44,049 bases of DNA from NCBI GenBank assembly GCA_012519025.1, contig JAAYQZ010000040.1, positions 69,294-113,342 of the forward strand, given 5' to 3'. A program made the position numbers and the translations under genes. Shown here piece by piece: positions 43,378 through 44,049 of this stretch. The notes under the pieces were generated by a model, which had not been told where the DNA came from, did not search any database, and saw nothing but the letters and a program-made list of their open reading frames with translations. How positions within the stretch are numbered: the stretch's first letter is position 1; each line of letters opens with the position of its first letter. This stretch comes from Bacillota bacterium. GTDB lineage: Bacteria > Bacillota > Limnochordia > DTU087.

Positions 43378-44049
43378 TTACCGAGTGTTAATACCATTGA
43401 CACCAATAGCAGTGGCGTATAATTCCTGTACATGATCAACCATTTTTCCGGTATCGAAATTTGCGCGGGCATATGCGGCCGCCTTTTGCCCAGCGGCTCG
43501 AGCATTTTTAGGATTTCTGGCCAAAGCCATGCACGCCTCTCCAAGTCCTCGTGCATCACCCGGCTCGACCAAAATCCCGTATTCTCCATCTGCCAAAAGC
43601 GTTGGTATTCCACCCACCCGAGAGGCAATCACCGGTATGCCCGCACTCATAGCCTCCATGATCGTAAGCGGCCAACCCTCTGTTCGGGAAGGCAGCACAA
43701 AAGCATCAAATAACGAAAACAGGCGGCGGGCATTTTCTATATACCCCAACAAACGAATTTTCTCTTGCAGCCCGCGGGCATCGATCTGTTCCTTTATCCA
43801 GTCTTCCTGGGGTCCATCGCCGATCAGCACAAGTCTGAGTTGAGGCTCCACTTTCACGGCATGGGTAAAACCATCCAAGAGAACGTCTATGCCTTTCTCC
43901 CAAGTAAATCGCAAAGCAGTCCCAATCTCAAATAATTCCTGGGCTTTATCCCACAATAGTAAATTGTTTAAATCGGGGACCTGTCCGTCGTTATTTGGAT
44001 CTAGTTGAATACCATTGGGGATGAAACTCACTTTGTGAGGAGGGCAAAG
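43378..44049 (-). CDS. GT4-family glycosyltransferase, C-terminal part (cut by window edge)
   Basis: Reading continues without stop to the right edge, so the 5' end is outside the window. The visible 223 residues are the C-terminal half of a GT-B fold enzyme: SFIPNGIQLDP, LRLVLIGDGPQEDW, KIRLLGYIENARRLFSLFDAF (in part) and the donor-binding EGWPLTIMEAMSAGIPVIAS with the E-x7-E pattern. Such enzymes use nucleotide sugars for glycolipids or capsule. A GTG at 44031 could start a shorter protein, but residues before it fit the family (CPPHKVSFIPNG). Confidence 0.88.
   Translation of the reverse strand, partial: LCPPHKVSFIPNGIQLDPNNDGQVPDLNNLLLWDKAQELFEIGTALRFTWEKGIDVLLDGFTHAVKVEPQLRLVLIGDGPQEDWIKEQIDARGLQEKIRLLGYIENARRLFSLFDAFVLPSRTEGWPLTIMEAMSAGIPVIASRVGGIPTLLADGEYGILVEPGDARGLGEACMALARNPKNARAAGQKAAAYARANFDTGKMVDHVQELYATAIGVNGINTR

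Noticed and set aside
43173-43628. 151-codon minus-strand frame across the glycosyltransferase and membrane protein junction
   Set aside because: It overlaps two better supported genes in another frame and has no family features.

Overview
The window comes from the chromosome of an endospore-forming member of the Bacillota (Firmicutes), probably Clostridia-like rather than Bacilli. The evidence is the gene order (rpsL, L7Ae-like protein, rpoC, rpoB, rplL, rplJ, rplA, rplK, nusG, secE, rpmG, sigH, rlmB, mrnC, cysS, then ispDF, yacL-type PIN/TRAM, carD, disA, radA, clpC, mcsB, mcsA, ctsR), strong AGGAGG-type ribosome binding sites, frequent GTG/TTG starts, SigA-type promoters with 17-18 nt spacers, and the sporulation genes spmA/spmB. 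No species is claimed.

Layout. (1) 1-15380, minus strand: information-processing core. It runs from cysS down through rRNA methyltransferase rlmB, mini-RNase III, SigH, rpmG-secE-nusG, the L11/L1 and L10/L7-L12 genes, rpoB, rpoC, an L7Ae-like K-turn protein and the start of rpsL, which is cut by the window edge. Regulatory sites visible here are promoters before rpmG, rpoB, the L7Ae gene and cysS, an L10 leader with mutually exclusive pairings, and a hairpin between rplL and rpoB. (2) 15581-18179, plus strand: an accessory island with phosphosulfolactate synthase (comA), an overlapping 33-residue membrane peptide, a YeiH-family exporter and a UPF0756 membrane protein. Sulfolactate is a known spore constituent in Bacillus, so a sporulation role is plausible. 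(3) 18215-29406, minus strand: RlpA-like wall protein, fused IspDF, PIN/TRAM membrane protein, CarD, DisA, RadA and the ctsR-mcsA-mcsB-clpC protein quality-control operon with a clear CtsR operator. (4) 29682-31069, plus strand: spmA-spmB and an unrecognised 60-residue protein. A second CtsR-like operator lies before spmA.

(5) 31076-40032, minus strand: a tightly packed seven-gene catabolic operon, the most unusual part of the window. In transcription order it encodes an AraB-type FGGY kinase, an archaeal-type (type II) glyceraldehyde-3-phosphate dehydrogenase, an archaeal-type phosphoglycerate kinase with a substituted substrate-binding Arg, a LarA-family nickel-pincer racemase, then IolB, IolD and IolE. 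It has the central three steps of inositol breakdown but lacks IolG, IolC, IolJ and IolA here. I infer a non-canonical polyol or sugar-acid route that ends in an oxidation/substrate-level phosphorylation module. (6) 40335-44049: an orphan ParA-type ATPase on the plus strand, converging on a large membrane protein with an alkaline-phosphatase-like outer domain, and a GT4 glycosyltransferase cut by the right edge.

No CRISPR array, insertion sequence, rRNA or convincing tRNA gene was seen. All calls rest on motif and family recognition by eye. No database search was run.
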